Counted from the first letter of the stretch, positions 1 through 18,699 are shown. The stretch: DNA of 64,000 bases from Rostratula benghalensis (GCA_013399305.1 VXAI01000447.1:49520-113519); one strand, 5' to 3'. Notes: generated from the sequence alone by a model not told the origin. Made by a program: numbers and translations.

Positions 1-2370
1 TTCATGCTTTGTTTTATGCCCGTGTTTCTGTCTGCCTTGGGGACAGGGAAAAGCTCCGTGTACAATTCGGGAGCAGAGAAAAGAGCTGCCAGACGGGCTC
101 TGCCGGGCAGCCCAGCTCTCTGGAACCGACGGGATGATCCGTGTGTGATTCCCTGACAAGTGCTGGGTTATTGTAGGATCCGGCAGAGACTGGTGAGGGA
201 GAGAGCGCATACAACTGGCGCCTGTCCGAAACATTTGTGTTAATCAGTGATTATGCAAATAAACAGCTCTGCGGATCCTACCAGCTCCTCCGCCGCGACG
301 TGGAGCATATGTTCCCCTGTGGCAGGGAAGTGGCTCCTCCAGGAGCTCCTTCTTTCCATTTGCAGGTCCTGCTGGGAAAAGGAGATTAAAAGCAGCCCCC
401 GTGGATGGTTGGGGGAAGGCAGGAGCCCCTCAGCCCCCCCACCGCCACCTCTCCCTTTTCCCCATGTGGCTTGAATTACTGTGGCTGTTTGCTTAATCCA
501 TCAGGCTTCAAGAATGAGCCACTTGGTGTTTTCTTGGCCTCTCCAGCAAAGCACTGCGCCGTAAACATAACAAGGCAGGCTTGTTCCAAGCCCTTGAAGT
601 CCACAAGCAATGCTCCTCCTGCCCTTTGGGACTGGGCTGCTGCTAAATATAGCCCAGGGTGCTTTCCATTCATAAAATGTGAATTATGCCCTGGCCTCTG
701 AGGCAGGGGAGGGGGTTGAGGAGCCTGTGAGCTCCAGCCACTCCTACGTGGGACGCAGGCAGAAAGGGAAAGGCTTGGCCTCATCCTTTCACTGCCCTCC
801 AGCTCTTCATGGGGAGATGTGGAAGAAATGCTTTTGGAGGAGAGAGGAGGGATCCTCTGTTCAGGTTGATTAAAGGGTTTTCTCACATCTCATCCTCGAC
901 TACGTTAGGGTTGGGGTGGATTTGCTGGGGAGGTGAGCATAGGGAATGGTAAGCATGTGCTGATGTGGTGGCCCAAGCAGTTGTCACGCGGGGGAAGCCC
1001 TGCTGCCCCCAGCACCTGTAGGAGATGCTTATCCATTTGCCAGGAATGGGAGCAGTGAGATCTCGTACCAATTGCCCTCAACACCTAAGGAGTGCACCGG
1101 GACCTGTCTCCTGCTTGAGGGATTTGCTTCCTTTGGAACCACCCTGTGGATCTTCATGTGGTTACCCCGCCTCTGCCCTCCAGCCCTTTCCTCCACTGGC
1201 CTGTGGCTGTTGGTATGCACTAGAACATTTTCCCTGAGTTTTTCCCCTAGCAGCTGCAGCTCCAGGCACTCCAGACCTGTCAACAACTTTTCACCCTCTG
1301 CGAGGTTCCTGTTTCAGGGAAGAAGGAACCCCAGGCTCCTGGCAGGGTTCAGGGAGGTGCTGCTCCCCAGGAAGCCCTGAGTCAGGATCCCAGAGACCTG
1401 AGCTCTTGTGCTCCCGTGGGAGCCAGGGCCATGCACACGCTGTGGAGGGAGGAGGTCAAGATACCAGGCATCACCGTGTTGGTGCTGCCATTGGTCCCCT
1501 CCAGCCCTGAATTCAGCATCCTGAGCCACAGCGTGGCAGGAGATGCACACCATGAGGCCAGAGCTGTTGGTGCAGTGCCGGCATCTGAAATGTACTGGAT
1601 GGCACAAAACACACAGGTCAGTCGGACAATGAGCCAGGGATGCCCATGTGGGGGCCTGGGCACCCCAAACTCCTGGGATTCTGCAGGTCACGGGGCACCA
1701 GGCATCCCCATCAGGCACACTGTCGCCAAGGTCAGCGTGGGGTAAACACCTCCGTGGGTTTGGCAGTTGGGTTGTTTCAAAACCCAGCTCAGAACTGCCA
1801 AACCAGCAGGTTTTCAGGCACACCATGGGCCTTTTGATGCCACAGAGATCTGAAGACTTAAATAAAGCTGCAAGACCCACTCTGTGGAACACTCGGGTCT
1901 GGCTCCAAGAAACCTGGCTTCTTTTTATGGCATCTTCACATCAGCAGTTTTCTGCTGATGCCAGCACTGCAATTTCTGTGTGTGTGTCAGTGTGTGTTTT
2001 AAGTGTGTGAAACCAGTGCTCAGCAGAGCCACAAAAGCTAGGAATGGGCTGGGTTTCACACTGAAGTTTTTCTTTCTCTCTTTTTCCAATTTCCTTTTGA
2101 AATAACCCCATTTGGGCCTCTTAGGGGGGAAAAAACAAAACAAACCACCAAACCATCTGGTACCAAGTATTCGACTGCTGGAAATCGGCTCCTCCTTACT
2201 GAAAAGCACAGAAGAGATGCAGGGATTCCTGGTACAGATCAATAACACTTAAGGTCACATTTGTTCATCATCCATCCTGGCCTTTGAATATATGGACCGA
2301 GAACATCAAGGGAGCCGTGATGCTCCGGGAGGCAAATCGTGAAGGTTAGTGAAGCAGCAATTGAATCAGT
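1..2370. other. Intergenic stretch left of RBPJL; possible 3' UTR of a plus-strand neighbour
   Basis: I see no recognisable coding exon here. The plus strand carries poly(A) signals AATAAA at 257-262 and 1861-1866, the second followed about 110 bases later by a GT-rich stretch (about 1974-2010). By human synteny the gene converging on RBPJL would be SDC4, so part of this stretch could be its 3' UTR. No syndecan cytoplasmic-tail coding sequence is visible, so this is only a positional inference. Confidence 0.3.
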
Positions 2371-2390
2371 AAAGAGTCCTTGAAGCCTGA

Positions 2391-2396
2391 TTTATT
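2391..2396 (-). terminator. RBPJL: Poly(A) signal of RBPJL
   Basis: TTTATT on the plus strand reads AATAAA on the minus strand, about 170 bases beyond the RBPJL stop codon (2568-2566). This gives a short 3' UTR ending near 2370. Confidence 0.65.
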
Positions 2397-2565
2397 GATG
2401 CTCTTACGTGAGATCTCATCAGGGTGAGATGCTGCAGTGAAGAAGAGACAAGTCAGCAAATCACAGTGACACAGTGGGCATTCGATGTGTGGGGAGGACC
2501 CTTTGGCAGGGCTGCTGCAAGCCCTGGAGGGGGACCCCCAGCTGACCCTCTGCCCCTCCAGCTTG

Positions 2566-8727
<6,162 letters not shown>

Positions 8728-11174
8728 ATCTCAGCTGCTGCACAACCCCAGGGCTGGCATTGAAAAATATAAAGTCTGGACAACTGAAGAATGGCTTCAT
8801 CAGTTTTCAATCAAACAAACAGAGTTTATAGCTCTAAAATGCACATTTCTAAGACATCCAATCCCACTCAATGGTGGCAGTGCTCTAAGTGATCATTAAT
8901 TTGGTTTTCCACCTGATGTGCTGGTTGCTGTATGGCTTTTTGGTGAGTTGGGAAATGACGCTGCTGAGCCCTGAGTGCAGCTGGGGAGTTGCCATGCAAG
9001 GAGGAGCTGCTTGTTGGCTTCTGCAAGGGTTGCTGGGTGAGAATTGCTGCATTTTTCTCTGAGACCTGAGAAGTGGGTGGTTTTGCTGATTGTTTCTGCT
9101 CTATTAACTAGAATGACTTTGCTGTGCACCCAGAATTTCTCTCAGCTGACTTAGTAGGTTGGGTGTTAACCAGCTGGGCAGAGATGAGGTGGGTACAAGG
9201 CTGAGGTGTCCTGCTCTACTGCCTGGGACACAGGGGGATTAGAGAGGAGGGAGACCTTCTGTGGTGCTGACTTGCTTTCAGAGTTGTGCTCACCCATCTG
9301 AAGACCATCAGCTCCTGCCCTACCAAGATCTCCTAAACCCCTTTGGGGGTACCTTTGGCTGGATAAGAAGAAAACAGAGGAGAGGAAACAGATGCTCTAT
9401 GGGCAGGAGCCCCTCGTTGGCACATCTGCCAATGTCTGGCATGTTGCAGCTGGGCACACTCAGAAGAAATTGGTCCTACCAAGGGGACCCAGCCTGGCTG
9501 CTTCTGACAAGGTCTTGACTTAAGCCTGAGGTCACTTCTTCTGTATTCTGAGCTCCCTTGCCTTGCTCCAAAAGGGTGTTCATGCCTGCTGGTACTTGGA
9601 CAAGTTCTCTGTGTTTCAGCTCTACGTGCCCAGGGGGTGTTTTTGGACCCACCCAGATGAGCATAAGACCCACACCAGATCCAGCATCCTCAGGACAGAG
9701 AAAGCTGTATGGAAACTGGCTTCAGGTTCTGGCTCTTGACCCTCCCAAGGCTGCCAGGGTCACTCATGACCACTCCACATGGTGATGTTCTAGCATCTGA
9801 GGCAGAGAGAAACAGCAGTGGCCAGAGAAGGCTGGGAAGCCCCAAGCACAGCTGCAAGCACACTGGTGATCCACCAGGAGAAAGCAGATGGGAACTGTGG
9901 GCAGCACCTGGGTATCGCTCCGTGTAGACTTGGTGAGGATGGGGAGGCTCTTGCAAGGATAAACTTTTCAAGAGGCACTCAGTGGAGCATTCCCATTAAA
10001 AAACAGTCTCTCTTGCTTTTAAGTGGGCTAGAAATGGAGAATTACTGAGGGCATGAAGAATCAAATGTGTGAAGAGAGGTAAATTGGGTCCTGCCAAGCG
10101 CCCCTAGGCAGGCCATGGTGAACTCTTGCTGGGCTCAGAGGCCAGAGCAAGCTCCGAGGGAGAGAAGAAGCAACCACCCAAGCCATCCCAATCAGTGACC
10201 AGTTCATCAGCCAGTTTTGCTATTCCCAGTGCAACACCTCTATTTTAAAGAGCCTGTGCCCTTTACAGCTTCTAGGACCCACATGACAATTAGCCTTAAG
10301 CTACTATCCCTTCACTTCCCACCTTCCCACACCGTGGACGGAGCCTATGCCCTCCTGCTTGTGTGTGGACAACAAACACAGCTCCTGTCCAAGCAAATAT
10401 TTACCCAGCATCTCCTCTGGGTAGTCCCGTGGAGATGTGATGCTCTTCACAGATCTTCCCATCACTGCTGTGTTTGAGCATTGTCATTTCCTGCCCTCCT
10501 TCTTCTCAGTTCTTTATCCTAGAGGTGTTAGCCGGATCGTCGGCAAACATAAATCCACAGAGCTCTGCCAAAACCAGATTTACAGCCGGTGCCAGTGTCA
10601 CCCACAGCATTAGCTGCCGCTCCTTGTCTGAGAAATGGATGTTTTATGGCCACAGCAAGCCTGTTCCTGACTGCAGAGCACAGAGGGCAACCCAGCTCCT
10701 CTCCCCATGGCAGCCCTGGTGCTCCAGGGCTCCGAGCCCTGGGCTCAGCCCCAGCCGGCACTCAGGGCAAGGCAGAAGGAGCTCCTTTGCCAGACAGACC
10801 CCTGGATTGCCCTTAATGGCTCCCAGGCCAGGGCTGGATCACTTCCTTCCCACCCTCCATCTGGAAGATTCTTGCTCCAGCACGCTCAAGTTGAGCTTTA
10901 TCAACCAGTATCCCACCAGTGCCTCCTCTAGGACGTGGAAAGGCTGGCGTGAAGCTTTTCAGGAAGGCTGTCTGCTGACTGGTTTGTATCTCTGCACAGC
11001 CAAAGAGATCCTGTAAAAGAGTTATGTTATCTTTTTCCATAATGGCAATCTGCAGCTGCCTCCCTGCTCTGCTGCCAAGTGGGAGATGTCAGCTTTGATC
11101 CACCTTTGCTATTTTTCCCTTCATCTAAAAGCACTGTTTGGGAGCCTCTCTTCTCTCTGCTAATGTCTTTTTTT

Positions 11175-11200
11175 GGTTGGTTGGTTGGTTGGTTTGGTTT
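11175..11200 (+). repeat. (GGTT)n microsatellite
   Basis: Five or more consecutive ttgg/ggtt tetranucleotides are followed by a T-run. Confidence 0.85.
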
Positions 11201-11590
11201 TTTTAACAGAACTGCTGATCGTGATCAGGACAAACGTGGAAACAGATCAAGGAAAAAGCTGCCTGTTGGCCTGACCTGGGCAATTCTTTCACACTAATGC
11301 AACACGGTGAAAAAGTGAGCATTAAACTGCGCTGGCTCCATTCAGCAGCATTTCACCCTCAGCTCTGCCAGAGGTAATGGGCACCGAGCAGGGGAGAACC
11401 AGGCTGGGTGCAGGAATCTTTTCCCTGTGAGCCTCACCATTCAGTGCAAAACGAGGAGCATAGCTGTGGGTCCTTGCCTGTGTCTCAGCTGCGGGGACAC
11501 AACGCTCTATCCCTGTTAGTGTCACCCACCAGCACCCACCCGTATGGCTCATGGACAGCCAGGGAAGCGCTGATCCCCGCAGAGCTGCGG

Positions 11591-12320
11591 GATCACAGAA
11601 TCACAGAATCCCAGACTCTCAGGGATTGGAAGGGACCTTGAAAGCTCATCCAGTCCAATCCCCCTGCCAGAGCAGGAACACCCAGAGCAGGTCACACAGG
11701 AACATGTCCAGGAGGGGTTTGAACGTCTCCAGAGAAGGAGACTCCACCACCTCTCTGGGCAGCCCCTTCCAGTGCTCCGTCACCCTCACTCTGAAGAAGT
11801 TTTTCCTCATATTTAAGTGGAACCTCCTGTGTTCCAGCTTGCACCCATTGCCCCTTGTCCTATCATAGGCCATCGCTGAGAAGAGCCTGGCTCCATCCTC
11901 CTGACACTCACCCTTTCCAGATTTATAAACATTCAGGAGGTCACCCCTCAGTGTCCTCTTCTCCAAGCTAAAGAGACTCAGCTCCCTCAGCCTTTCCTCC
12001 TCTGGGAGATGCTCCACTCCCTTCAGCATCTTTGTGGCCCTGCCCTGGACTCTCTCCAGCAGTTCCCTGTCCCTCTGGAACTGAGGGGCCCAGAACTGGA
12101 CACACTATTCCAGATGGGGTCTCACCAGGGCAGAGAAGAGGGGGAGGAGAACCTCTCTGGACCTACTGATCACAGCCCTTCTAATACACCCCAGGATGCC
12201 ATTGGCCTTCCTGGCCACCAGGGCACAGAGCTGGCTCATGGTCACCCTGCTGCCCACCAGGACCCCCAGGTCCCTTTCCCCATCACTGCTCTCCAACAGC
12301 TCAGTTCCCAACTTGTACTG
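11591..12320 (-). mobile_element. CR1 LINE 3' fragment, minus strand
   Basis: This is a 5'-truncated chicken-repeat-1 type non-LTR retrotransposon. On the plus strand it begins with the inverted CR1 3' tail (gatcacagaatcacagaatc) followed by the hallmark ggaagggaccttgaaagctcatccagtcc. Read on the minus strand it encodes the C-terminal end of ORF2, with motifs [39 protein letters not shown] and [19 protein letters not shown]. The frame still reads through several hundred bases without many stops, so the copy is moderately young, but it lacks the catalytic reverse-transcriptase core and is not autonomous. The outer edge near 12320 is approximate. Confidence 0.93.
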
Positions 12321-12342
12321 GTACACCTGGGCAAGGCATACC
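12318..12342. repeat. 25-bp sequence shared with 16613-16637
   Basis: This 25-base string at the outer edge of the CR1 copy matches 16613-16637 at 24 of 25 positions. On the minus strand both encode L-A-Q-V-Y-Q. It may be a relic of a related repeat. Confidence 0.6.
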
Positions 12343-15300
12343 TGGGATGGGGTGCTGCTGGAGGGAGCCTTTTGGCAGAGCAAGGATGAGGTTGGTACCG
12401 AGAGCAGGCAGCGGCAGGGAGTGTTCAGGAGCAAATTGCCAAACCCTGTGGATGAAGACGTGTGCTGACAGCGTGGCCAGCAGCAATGCCTGCTCTGCAG
12501 AGCCTCCCACAGCACCAGCTCGGGGCAGGGCCAGGCTTGTGCCGGTATCGCTGCTCCCTGCCATCCAGACATAACACCAGAGGCACGTGGGTTCCTGCCC
12601 AGAGATTATTAAAGAGCCTTCTGGAATAATTTTCCATATGCTATTTACTGCTTAAAGCAGGAACATGCATACCAATGGCAGGTAAAAAGACTAGAGGTCT
12701 TTAGATTTGATGCCTAGCTGGAGGAATGACTCCTGAGAAAACTTGTTTTTCTTTCCTTTGTCCCTTCTCTGCAGCCATTGCCTTCCAAATTTTGGGGCTA
12801 AATTGTTTCAGTGACGCACTTCTGAACAGTGCTCGCCATTCTGCCCACCGAGGTGACCACCCAGCATCCATCCATCTGGTTTAAATTTACCTTCAGAAAG
12901 TCAAAGGGCTATTGCTAAAGCAGCTCCATGTACCCGCTCGGCTCCTTCTGGCACCTACGGCCTCCTCGAGGTTACAGGGGATTATTCACTCCTCCTGACA
13001 TTTATTATATTAGATTATTAAAATGCTTTGATTGTAGTGCAGTGTTAGTTCAGTGTCATGTTAGCGGCACCGCATGGGCTGGGCTCTTGGAGCTCACGCT
13101 AAAAGCCTGCTTTTCAGAGCCTGGGCTCTCAGCTGGGACTCGGCGGCTCTCGCACACAGTTGGGCATTATGTGGAAGAGAGGGGGGAGCAAGGGGGGGGG
13201 AGTCATCACCTCTCTCCGACACCGGTTTTTGTAAGCTTTCCCCCCTCCCTGCTCAGCCTGGCATCGCTTACCAACGAGGCTTTTCCCTTTACCTCGGGCT
13301 GTGCTTCGGGAGAGGGTTTGAGTGTGTTTCAAGGTGCATCTCCGGGGGAAGGGGAGGGCAAGGGGGGGGTTTCTGCCCTGATGGGATGGACCCAGAGCAC
13401 CCATGGGTGTTTGCACGCCCTGGCCATGCTGTGTGCCCTCATCCATGGGAAACGAAGCCAAAAAGGGGGAGTGCCCTGTGTGCTGTGCACAGGAGACACA
13501 CGGCTGGACCATCTCGTGAAGGGCTGCTTTATGTGGGCACACAGGGAGCTTGGTGGGCGCTGAGAGGCTTTGGTAGGGTGGGACCCTGCAGTTTGCCCTT
13601 GCTGGTTTTAGCAGAGCTGATGTTTAACGCCACAGCCGAAAATTAGCCCTCGCCTTCCCAGTAGTGAGTGGGGGGGGGGTCTCAGTCAGCGCCCTGTCCT
13701 GCCTCCAGCTGGGAAATGCAGTTTCTCCCTCCTTGGTCCCGGGGTGTCAGGCAGGGCTGTGCATCGCTGGCTGCCTCCCACCACAGAGCACTGCACCTCG
13801 GGGCATCCTGTCACCCTGGGTGACCACCCTGCTGCAGGCACGGCTCCTGTCTGTGTCACAGATGAGGGGGAAACCCAACAGAGGGACTTTTTCCACTCAG
13901 CTTTCCCCTGCCACTGGGTCACACGTCCCCACTGAGGCAGCCGCGCTCATGGTGTGGGACATCTTGTGGTGCCCACATCACCTTCTGCTCTGTGAGGACA
14001 GATCAGGCCAGAAGTCCCACAACTTGCCATGTGTGCACCCGTGGGCAGCTGCAGGAGCAGAAAAAGCACTTTAGGGGCACTGGGAGAAGCAAACTGCTTT
14101 CTGTGCTGCTACTTCCCAGTTTGTTGATGCTCGCCAGCTCAGTCTGCAGAGGAAGGGATCCGATTTTTTCGGTCCCTTGGGAATGAAAGTACCCAACTCA
14201 GGAGACCAAAATACAACCCCAGCAGCAGTTGTTTAAAAACTGGGTCTGAAATCCACCCTTGATACAAGGACTTTAACTCATGGTAACACTGTCCTCAAGT
14301 GCAGGTAACACCGAATTCAGATGCAGAGATTTAATTTGCCAATTTTTCCCCCGAAAAGAGCTGCTGTTTGCCTTGCTCAGGAGATGGCTGCCCAACAGTT
14401 CGCTGCCACAGAGGGCAAGTGTTCTTTCCTGGGCTTGGGGAAACCAATCCTCCTAATAAAAAATATCCATTTTAGAGGTCTGGGTTATATTTTGTACAGA
14501 GCAGGGGAGAAAATGCCTGAAGTGCTCTTGGGTATGGAGTCAATGCAATGTTTATGCAAAAGGAAAAGCCATTAGAAATCACAGAAATGAGAAGCCTGCA
14601 GTTTCTGGCTTCCCTCATTTTTCAATACCTCCTTTAATCCAGACCAACCCAACCCACAAGCCCTTGTATATGCATGGGTATTTATAAATCCTATATTTTC
14701 CTCGCTGCACACACAAGTGAAATTCAGCCTTTTCTGGGCTTGGGGGATTTATCAACCACACCAACAGCAAACACCAGCAGAGAACAGGAAGCACAACCCC
14801 CCTCCTGCGGTGCTGAGCTCTGCGGGGGACTGGGGTCCAGCTGGGGTGGTCACCCCAGGCGTGTTCCCAGCTGCTCTGTGCTTACCCCACCAGCACCAAC
14901 ACCTTCCCAAGGCCCCAGTTTGATAATGCAGCATTGGCCTGTCTGCTAGAAAATGCAGATAATGTGGGTGATTTACTGCAGTCGTGCTTTCTCTGTTCCT
15001 CATGTGGCTGATGATATTAGTTCGTGCTGTTAAAGCACTAAAACACTGTCCTGTAGAGCACTAAAGGTGGTTCCTACCACCACTAGGTTGATCTAAGCAC
15101 TGGAAGGTCTACTCCAGGATGTCTACTAGCAGGATGTCCTCTGCTAACAGTCTCTATCACTACAGTTGGGTACATCTGTACATTGCTGGAAGCTCAACCT
15201 GAGGATTTGCAGCCCTCAGAGCTCTGGTCTCCAGCTCCCTGGTTCAAACCCAGCTCCCTACACTGCCTGCAGCCACTACATGTGGAGGTTCTGGAACTCC

Positions 15301-15400
15301 CTGGGGACTGGGGCTCAAATGCATTGAGTTTGGACTCTGCTTTTTCCAGGACTTTACAAGTTTAGGGGGGGTCCCAGGTGCACTCCCGCAGCAAGGAAGA
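12343..15400. other. Stretch without recognised gene
   Basis: No exon was recognised on either strand. Notable only are G-rich runs around 13185-13200, 13365-13375 and 13668-13680. The stretch probably lies in the first intron of RBPJL, if that gene starts at the CpG island near 16.1 kb. Confidence 0.4.
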
Positions 15401-15401
15401 T

Positions 15402-15466
15402 GAAAGAAAAAAAAATAAAAATAAAAAGACAAAGGAAAGGGAAATAAAGGGGAAACAAAATAAAAA
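15402..15466. repeat. A-rich low-complexity tract abutting the assembly gap
   Basis: An (A)n/(AAAAT)n/AAAGG-type purine tract runs directly into the run of N. Low complexity on one side and a CpG island on the other probably caused the gap. Confidence 0.85.
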
Positions 15467-15927
15467 NNNNNNNNNNNNNNNNNNNNNNNNNNNNNNNNNN
15501 NNNNNNNNNNNNNNNNNNNNNNNNNNNNNNNNNNNNNNNNNNNNNNNNNNNNNNNNNNNNNNNNNNNNNNNNNNNNNNNNNNNNNNNNNNNNNNNNNNNN
15601 NNNNNNNNNNNNNNNNNNNNNNNNNNNNNNNNNNNNNNNNNNNNNNNNNNNNNNNNNNNNNNNNNNNNNNNNNNNNNNNNNNNNNNNNNNNNNNNNNNNN
15701 NNNNNNNNNNNNNNNNNNNNNNNNNNNNNNNNNNNNNNNNNNNNNNNNNNNNNNNNNNNNNNNNNNNNNNNNNNNNNNNNNNNNNNNNNNNNNNNNNNNN
15801 NNNNNNNNNNNNNNNNNNNNNNNNNNNNNNNNNNNNNNNNNNNNNNNNNNNNNNNNNNNNNNNNNNNNNNNNNNNNNNNNNNNNNNNNNNNNNNNNNNNN
15901 NNNNNNNNNNNNNNNNNNNNNNNNNNN
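15467..15927. other. Assembly gap (461 N)
   Basis: A run of 461 undetermined bases between an A-rich tract and a CpG-rich block. Translations running across it are meaningless. The missing first coding exon of RBPJL could lie here. Confidence 1.
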
Positions 15928-16049
15928 CCATCTGCTCCCCCCGCTCCGTTAAAAGCCGCGCGGAGCCCCGCCGCCTCCCAGCGCTGCCGCCGCCGCGCAC
16001 CGAACCTCGCAGAACCGCGCACCCGCCCGTCCCGTCCCGTCCCCCACGC

Positions 16050-16135
16050 AGCTCCGCGCCCCGGACCGCGCCTCTCCGCGCCCGCCCGTACCTGAGCCAG
16101 CAGCGCGGCGGGGAGCGGCTCCGCGGCCGGCACGG
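16050..16135 (+). other. MATN4: Candidate 5' exon of MATN4 (plus strand)
   Basis: The exon end is taken from the donor GGCACGG|GTGAGT at 16135/16136; the start is arbitrary inside the CpG island. It would splice to the acceptor at 25534/25535 just upstream of the MATN4 start codon. Assignment is by position and strand only. Confidence 0.3.
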
Positions 16136-16240
16136 GTGAGTGAGGGGCTCCGCGGGCCCCGCCGCCCCTGCGGGAAGGGAAGGGAGAGGAGCGGGGTGAG
16201 GGTGAGCCCGGTCCCGCGGGGGTCGGCAGCATCCCCGGGA
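16092..16240 (-). other. RBPJL: Candidate 5' exon of RBPJL (minus strand)
   Basis: The exon end is taken from the donor GCTCAG|GTACGG at 16092/16091; the upstream limit is arbitrary. The ATG-led frame starting at 16232 ends in a phase that does not fit the next known RBPJL exon, so this is more likely untranslated. Assignment to RBPJL is by position and strand only. Confidence 0.35.
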
Positions 16241-16612
16241 GGGTGTGGGGGGGTTTTTCCCTGGACGGGGGCTGGCAGAGAGGGGAGCAGCGATGCTGGG
16301 CGTGAGGGACAGAAAGTGAAGCCGGGAGGGGGTGAAAAGCAAGAGCCTTTTATCACGCGTTTTTCCCCTAAAGCCGTGTGCTGGAGCCCTCGCGAAGCCC
16401 CCCGGCTGCGTGCTCTGGTCCCCCAGCAGAGGTGCCAGTGGTCGCCCTCCCTCCCGGGGGGGCACAGTACCCCGCTTTGTCACCTGGTGCCTGTGCGGAG
16501 GATGTTGGCGTGGCGCAGTTTGCCGTCTGCTCCGCTCCCCTTTTGCCTAGCTTTTTTGGGCAGGTTCCGGCTTATACAACCCAGGATCTGTTTTAGCAGG
16601 GAATAAGAAGGT

Positions 16613-16637
16613 CTGGTACACCTGGGCAAGGCGTACC
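16613..16637. repeat. Second copy of the 25-bp sequence at 12318-12342
   Basis: It differs at a single base from the copy at the CR1 edge, and no CR1 sequence is recognisable around it here. Confidence 0.6.
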
Positions 16638-16639
16638 AC

Positions 16640-18699
16640 CCAGCAACAGGAGAGCGAGATCCTGCAAAAAGATAAGCTTAAAAAGTGTGCCCTGAGCACC
16701 TTCTGCACGACTGGGAAGTCGGGTCTGTACACACTCGTAAATAGGTTTTGCACAAGCAATCGCCCACCTTTGGCTTCTAATTCCAACCATTTCAGAAGGA
16801 AAAATTAGCTTTGGGCACTCCTCTTCCAAGCAATTACGTTTGGAAACTGAGATTATTCTGCACTCATCGTGTTTGTGCCAACACGCAGCCGTCAGAGATC
16901 AGTGGAGCCGAGCAGATACACGATGTGGTGCTGCACCCCAGGTTCTGCTGAGGTTTCCCCCCTCCTTCTGCATGGACAGCCTTTGCTACCGTGCAGGGAG
17001 CTGCCGAATCCATCCATGAGGCAGGGCTCCAGAATGGGAACCAGTGTCTGTGAGGAGGCTGGAATGGAAATGGGACTGTCCTGCTTCGGAGGAAGCCACC
17101 GTGTGTGTGGTGGGACTGGGGAGGGAGGGGGTAAGAGGACGAGGAACCTGTTCAGAGCCCAGACTCTGAGACGAGGCACCCAACTTTACCTCTTCTGCCT
17201 AAACCCATAGGATTTTCGCTTCAATCAAGCCCAGTTTTTTTATAAAGTTACCGTGAGGTCCTCCCTGTGGGACCCTCTTGATGGTAAAGATATTTTTCTT
17301 TTCTTTTTTGGAGAACAGGAGTGAGGCAATCACAGGCAGTGAGCGTGCAGGTTCTCAGTAACACGGAGAAGCTGCATTTCACAAGCAGATTCTTGTGATC
17401 TCTGCAGGGATTCATTAGATTGGCATTTGATAGCAGCAGAGAGTGTGTGTCTGTGTAGGGGAGGGGGGTGGAAATCTGCTCTCGGATCCCAGCCCTGATA
17501 ACTTGCCACCAGGATAGGGATAAATTTGGCCTCACCCGAAATACAAATTCCCATCTGCAAAGAGATCTCGGTGTTTGTAGTAAAATGACACTTTCCATCG
17601 AAGCAGGCGGGGTATTGCTGCCTCCGACTGGAAGAGGCTGTTGTTGAGGTTTTGTGGAAGCTGTAACTTTCCTTTTTTTTTTTTTTTTTTTTCTCCAAGA
17701 ATGAAAGACATCTGATGTGATTAGCGCAAGATGGGCTCGGGAGCTGCCCTTGTTGGCGACGGCAGCGACCAGAAAAGACGAAGCCAACAAGGCAGCCCGT
17801 TGTAGGCAAATCTGTGGTCACAGGAGATGTTTGTGCTCCCGTTGCTCATAACACAGCATTTCCCTGGAGGTCGGCGTTAGGGGTTAAAGGTTTTCAAGAG
17901 AAGCCTTTGTTTAAGCTGTCTTTAAAGTTTCCAATAGGGGCCCCTTTGTTCCAGCAGTGTGCCTGCCTGCCTTGTTAAAAACTCAGCCCTCATAAAATGC
18001 CATTTGCAAATGCGGGATGAATAGGGCTGGAACATGGAGGGGGAGAGAGGTAGGGTTTGTGTCTGCAGGCACATGAGAATTACAGACAAGTCCTGCTACC
18101 AGGAGTGAATTAATGGCGCCTAGAAAAAACACAGGGAAGAAAAAAAAAATAAAAAATTGAGCAGCACTTATAAAGAAACTTATAAAAACCAACTACTCCC
18201 CCTGAAACAGTCAGCCCCCCTCATGCCAGATGTCACACGTGTCTCCTCCAGCCGTGCCTCTCGGTAATCGTGTTTTTTCTCCACTTTTGGGCCCAAACAG
18301 TAGCAAATTGATGACTTGGGCTGCTTTGGGTGGGAGGGCACTGGCGCTGCTGCCATAAGGGCCCCATTGAGCGGTGGGGCCAGGGGACCCCGACTCTGAG
18401 CTGTCTGTGGCAAGAATCACCCCTCTGTAGGGTCTTCCAGTGCGGAATGTGCCTTGAGGTGTCGAGTGACATTTTTAGCACTTTGAAGGATTTTGTCCCC
18501 TCTCCCCTCCTGGCTAAACACGTAAAGGGTTTCAAAACACCTCTGTTAAAGCAGGGGAGGGTCCAGGTGTGTGCTCAGGTACTCGCTGAGACTCCAGAGG
18601 CTGGTGCAGACAGCTATGGAAGAGTTTCCACCTGAGATGTCCCTGGGCTGCTGTGCCTCATCTTGTGTCTGGAGCTTTTCAGGTCCTCAGGCAGCTTGT
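16640..18699. other. Presumed MATN4 first intron, left part; no exon recognised
   Basis: I see no coding exon. The stretch contains a 22-base or longer T-run (about 17668-17691) and an A-rich patch near 18135-18160. Confidence 0.45.

Larger units (their letters stand above)
15928..16540. promoter_or_regulatory. CpG island, probable shared RBPJL/MATN4 start region
   Basis: The block is very rich in G+C and in CpG dinucleotides, unlike its flanks. It sits between the divergent genes RBPJL (minus) and MATN4 (plus). It contains a minus-strand donor CAG|GTACGG (exon end 16092) and a plus-strand donor CGG|GTGAGT (exon end 16135), so candidate first exons of the two genes would overlap. The left border is lost in the gap. 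No TATA box is evident, as is usual for such promoters. Confidence 0.6.

Noticed and set aside
15354..16483. Minus- and plus-strand frames running across 15467-15927
   Set aside because: They pass through 461 undetermined bases. The flanks are an A-rich tract and a CpG island.
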